A stretch of 64,000 bases of DNA from an uncultured Collinsella sp. (lineage in GTDB: Bacteria > Actinomycetota > Coriobacteriia > Coriobacteriales > Coriobacteriaceae). The stretch is taken from NCBI GenBank assembly GCA_905197665.1, contig CAJJZP010000013.1, positions 12,316 through 76,315 on the forward strand. The letters run 5' to 3'. This document shows, piece after piece, positions 62,403 through 64,000 of the stretch. The position numbers and the translations under genes were made by a program. Each line of letters begins with the position of its first letter. Positions within the stretch are counted from its first letter, which is position 1. The notes beneath the pieces are model-generated. The model was not told where the DNA came from, did not search any database, and worked only from the letters and a program-made list of their open reading frames with translations.

Positions 62403-63803
62403 GTGTGCGCGATAATTCATTTTGGAACTGACGGTTGGCGCGCTCGCGTCGATGAGGACTTCACTGCCGATAACGTTGCCCGTATCGCCGATGCCGTCGG
62501 CGAGTTGTGGCAAAAGACCAATCCGGGCAAAACGGTATATATAGGGTTCGACACTCGGCCCCTGGCGCGCGAGTTCGCTGAGCTTGCGGCGGGTGTGCTA
62601 GCAGCGCACGGGCTAGACGCCGTGCTCGCTTCGCGACCTGTTCCGACCCCTGCCCTTACGTGGGCGGCGGCTTATGACGGTGAGGCGTGCGGCGCGCTCA
62701 TGGTGACGGGGTCCCATCATCCGCAGGGTTATCTGTGTCTCAAGATTCGCATGGGTGACGGCTCGACCGCCAACCAGGATGTCATCGAAGAGCTCGAAGA
62801 GACCATGGCTCCCGAGCCAATGGGGATCGAGGGGCAATATCGCACCGCGGATATCATTCCTGACTATATGCAAGCGGTGGCATCGTTTGTCGATGCCGAA
62901 GCCATCCGCGCCGCGCACCTGCGCGTGGTTGTTGACCCCATGGGCGGCGCAGCCCAGGGCTATCTAGCCGACTTGCTGCGCGAGCTTGGCGTTGAGGTGC
63001 ACGAGATTCACGCCGGGCAGGCGCCTGACCAAGAAGATATCTGCCCCGACCCCGTTGAGCCGTGGGTGGACGCTTGCGAGCATACGGTTATCGAGGACGG
63101 AGCTTGCGCTGGCCTGGTGACCGACGGCGACGCCGACCGTATCGGCGCGGTTGACGAGCGCGGCAGATATATACATCCGCATCAGATCATGGCGCTCGTT
63201 TTGGGCGACTTGGTTCAATTTCGTAATTTGGAGGGACGCGTCGTCGTCAATCTTTCGTGCTCGACGCTCGTGCGTCGCATTGCCGAGGCGCTTGGCTGCC
63301 GCGTGACCGTCAAACCAGTCGGTTTCAAATATATAGCGGCAGAGATGAAGAAGGGTGGCGTCCTCATAGGCGGCGAGGAAGCCGGTGGTATCGGCATCGC
63401 CGCGCATATGCCCGAGCGCGATGGAATCCTCGCCTGTCTGATTCTGTGTGAGCTTATGGCAAAGACGGACGCGCCTTTGGGCGTTCTGGTCGACCAACTC
63501 GAGGACAGTTTTGGTAAGACGAGTTACGGTCGACGCGATTTGCGCCTTGAGGCCGAAGATGCCGAAACGTTACGAACCCTGCTGCCGGGCGTAAACCCCA
63601 AGTCGATTTGTGGCAAGGTGCCGCAAAACGTTAGTCATATGGATGGCTTGCGTTTAGCATTCGAGGATGACACGTGGCTGCTGGTCCGTCCTAGCGGGAC
63701 CGAACCAGTGGTGCGCGTCTACGCCGAGGGGTTCTCGGTGGAAGAACGTGATGAGTTGCTCGATGCTGGCTGTGCTTTAGCTAGGGGAACGTATCCGCTT
63801 TAA
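62403..63803 (+). CDS. Phosphohexomutase (phosphoglucomutase/phosphomannomutase family)
   Basis: 466 residues from a GTG at 62403 with GAGGTG upstream. Phosphoserine loop VTGSHHPQGYLCLKI (Ser near 105), metal loop TDGDADRIGAVDERG, sugar loop GGEEAGGIGIA and the phosphate-binding RPSGTEPVVRVYAEG, in the usual four-domain order. N-terminus VCAIIHFGTDGWRARVDEDF is of the type shared by PGM/PMM and GlmM-like enzymes. The exact sugar cannot be told from this. It is preceded by its own terminator-bounded leader. Confidence 0.88.
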   Translation: MCAIIHFGTDGWRARVDEDFTADNVARIADAVGELWQKTNPGKTVYIGFDTRPLAREFAELAAGVLAAHGLDAVLASRPVPTPALTWAAAYDGEACGALMVTGSHHPQGYLCLKIRMGDGSTANQDVIEELEETMAPEPMGIEGQYRTADIIPDYMQAVASFVDAEAIRAAHLRVVVDPMGGAAQGYLADLLRELGVEVHEIHAGQAPDQEDICPDPVEPWVDACEHTVIEDGACAGLVTDGDADRIGAVDERGRYIHPHQIMALVLGDLVQFRNLEGRVVVNLSCSTLVRRIAEALGCRVTVKPVGFKYIAAEMKKGGVLIGGEEAGGIGIAAHMPERDGILACLILCELMAKTDAPLGVLVDQLEDSFGKTSYGRRDLRLEAEDAETLRTLLPGVNPKSICGKVPQNVSHMDGLRLAFEDDTWLLVRPSGTEPVVRVYAEGFSVEERDELLDAGCALARGTYPL

Positions 63804-63853
63804 CCATGAGACTGCCTTATATAAAGAGATGCTCGGTGAGCGGTAGTTAACGG

Positions 63854-64000
63854 CTGGCAAACGTTAGTCGGATCCCAAATTGTGTAGGAAATGTGTACGC
63901 CCAGATTCCCGCCCACGGCGCCCCTCCGGTCTGGCAATATATCTTCTTGCCGCGCGGCCCGGTCGGACCGGATCAGCCGCCAGGCGTGCACCTTGAGAAC
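63854..64000 (+). CDS. Possible partial coding region at the right edge
   Basis: A frame open from 63851 to the window end reads, from GTG 63893, VYAQIPAHGAPPVWQYIFL and PRGPVGPDQPPGVHLEN. The Pro/Gly-rich composition is plausible protein, but the only ribosome-like site (AGGAA) is very close to the GTG. I do not recognise it; a non-coding leader is equally possible. Confidence 0.2.
   Translation, partial: MANVSRIPNCVGNVYAQIPAHGAPPVWQYIFLPRGPVGPDQPPGVHLEN

Noticed and set aside
63804..64000. glmS-type ribozyme or T-box after the phosphohexomutase gene
   Set aside because: Position suggested a glmM-glmS arrangement, but none of the conserved core sequences of either RNA is present.

Overview
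The window is a contiguous, gene-dense piece of a high-GC bacterial chromosome, with no rRNA, tRNA, CRISPR array, transposase or phage gene that I can recognise. Gene content and style point to an actinobacterium of the class Coriobacteriia, most likely a gut Collinsella. The signs are an atpB-E-F-H-A-G-D-C operon followed by murA, an ascorbate-type PTS with transaldolase-like aldolases, an OFA-type MFS transporter beside an SDR and a MocA-type oxidoreductase, and many structured intergenic repeats. The genus is an inference from gene content, not a database match.

Left part (1-15.1 kb): a surface-protein operon (truncated InlB-repeat-like protein, TasA/camelysin-like protein with a SipW-type signal, and a membrane-anchored protein with an LVATG sorting-like motif); an LTA-synthase-like phosphoglycerol transferase; a nitroreductase; the potassium importer Kup beside a KdpD/KdpE-like two-component system; an RlmKL-type rRNA methyltransferase whose first catalytic half looks degenerate; and a HAD phosphatase.

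Sugar region (15-20.3 kb): a DeoR-type repressor faces an operon of fructose-6-phosphate-aldolase-like protein, PTS EIIA, EIIB and UlaA-type EIIC, followed by a second aldolase copy with its own leader. Tex follows on the minus strand. Then come a MocA oxidoreductase / OFA transporter / SDR cluster with a divergent LysR regulator, and a MarR-controlled heterodimeric ABC exporter whose three genes overlap one another by 8 bases.

Middle (32-42.5 kb): PfkB-type pyridoxamine kinase, a TIGR04076 protein, a low-molecular-weight tyrosine phosphatase, an MFS efflux protein, a membrane protein of unknown function, an aldose-1-epimerase-like protein, a polar amino-acid ABC transporter and an M20 peptidase.

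Right part (42.6-64 kb): the housekeeping series prfA - prmC - tsaC - glpK - upp - ATP synthase - murA - LCP protein. It is interrupted between prmC and tsaC by a hicA-hicB toxin-antitoxin pair with an AT-rich promoter and palindromic operator. It ends with pepT, a DtxR-like regulator, a homocysteine S-methyltransferase-like protein and a phosphohexomutase.

The least explained component is the set of intergenic structured repeats. One family has an ACAAAGGG stem with a constant 5-base loop and covarying outer base pairs. Another is a composite double-stem element of about 150-165 bp that starts 0-2 bases after stop codons and recurs at 37.8, 43.75 and 59.3 kb, with a shortened copy at 32.15 kb. 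A third family is seen at 22.9 and 32.35 kb. A hairpin cassette at 20.2-20.4 kb is flanked by a 16-bp duplication of the 3' end of the preceding gene.
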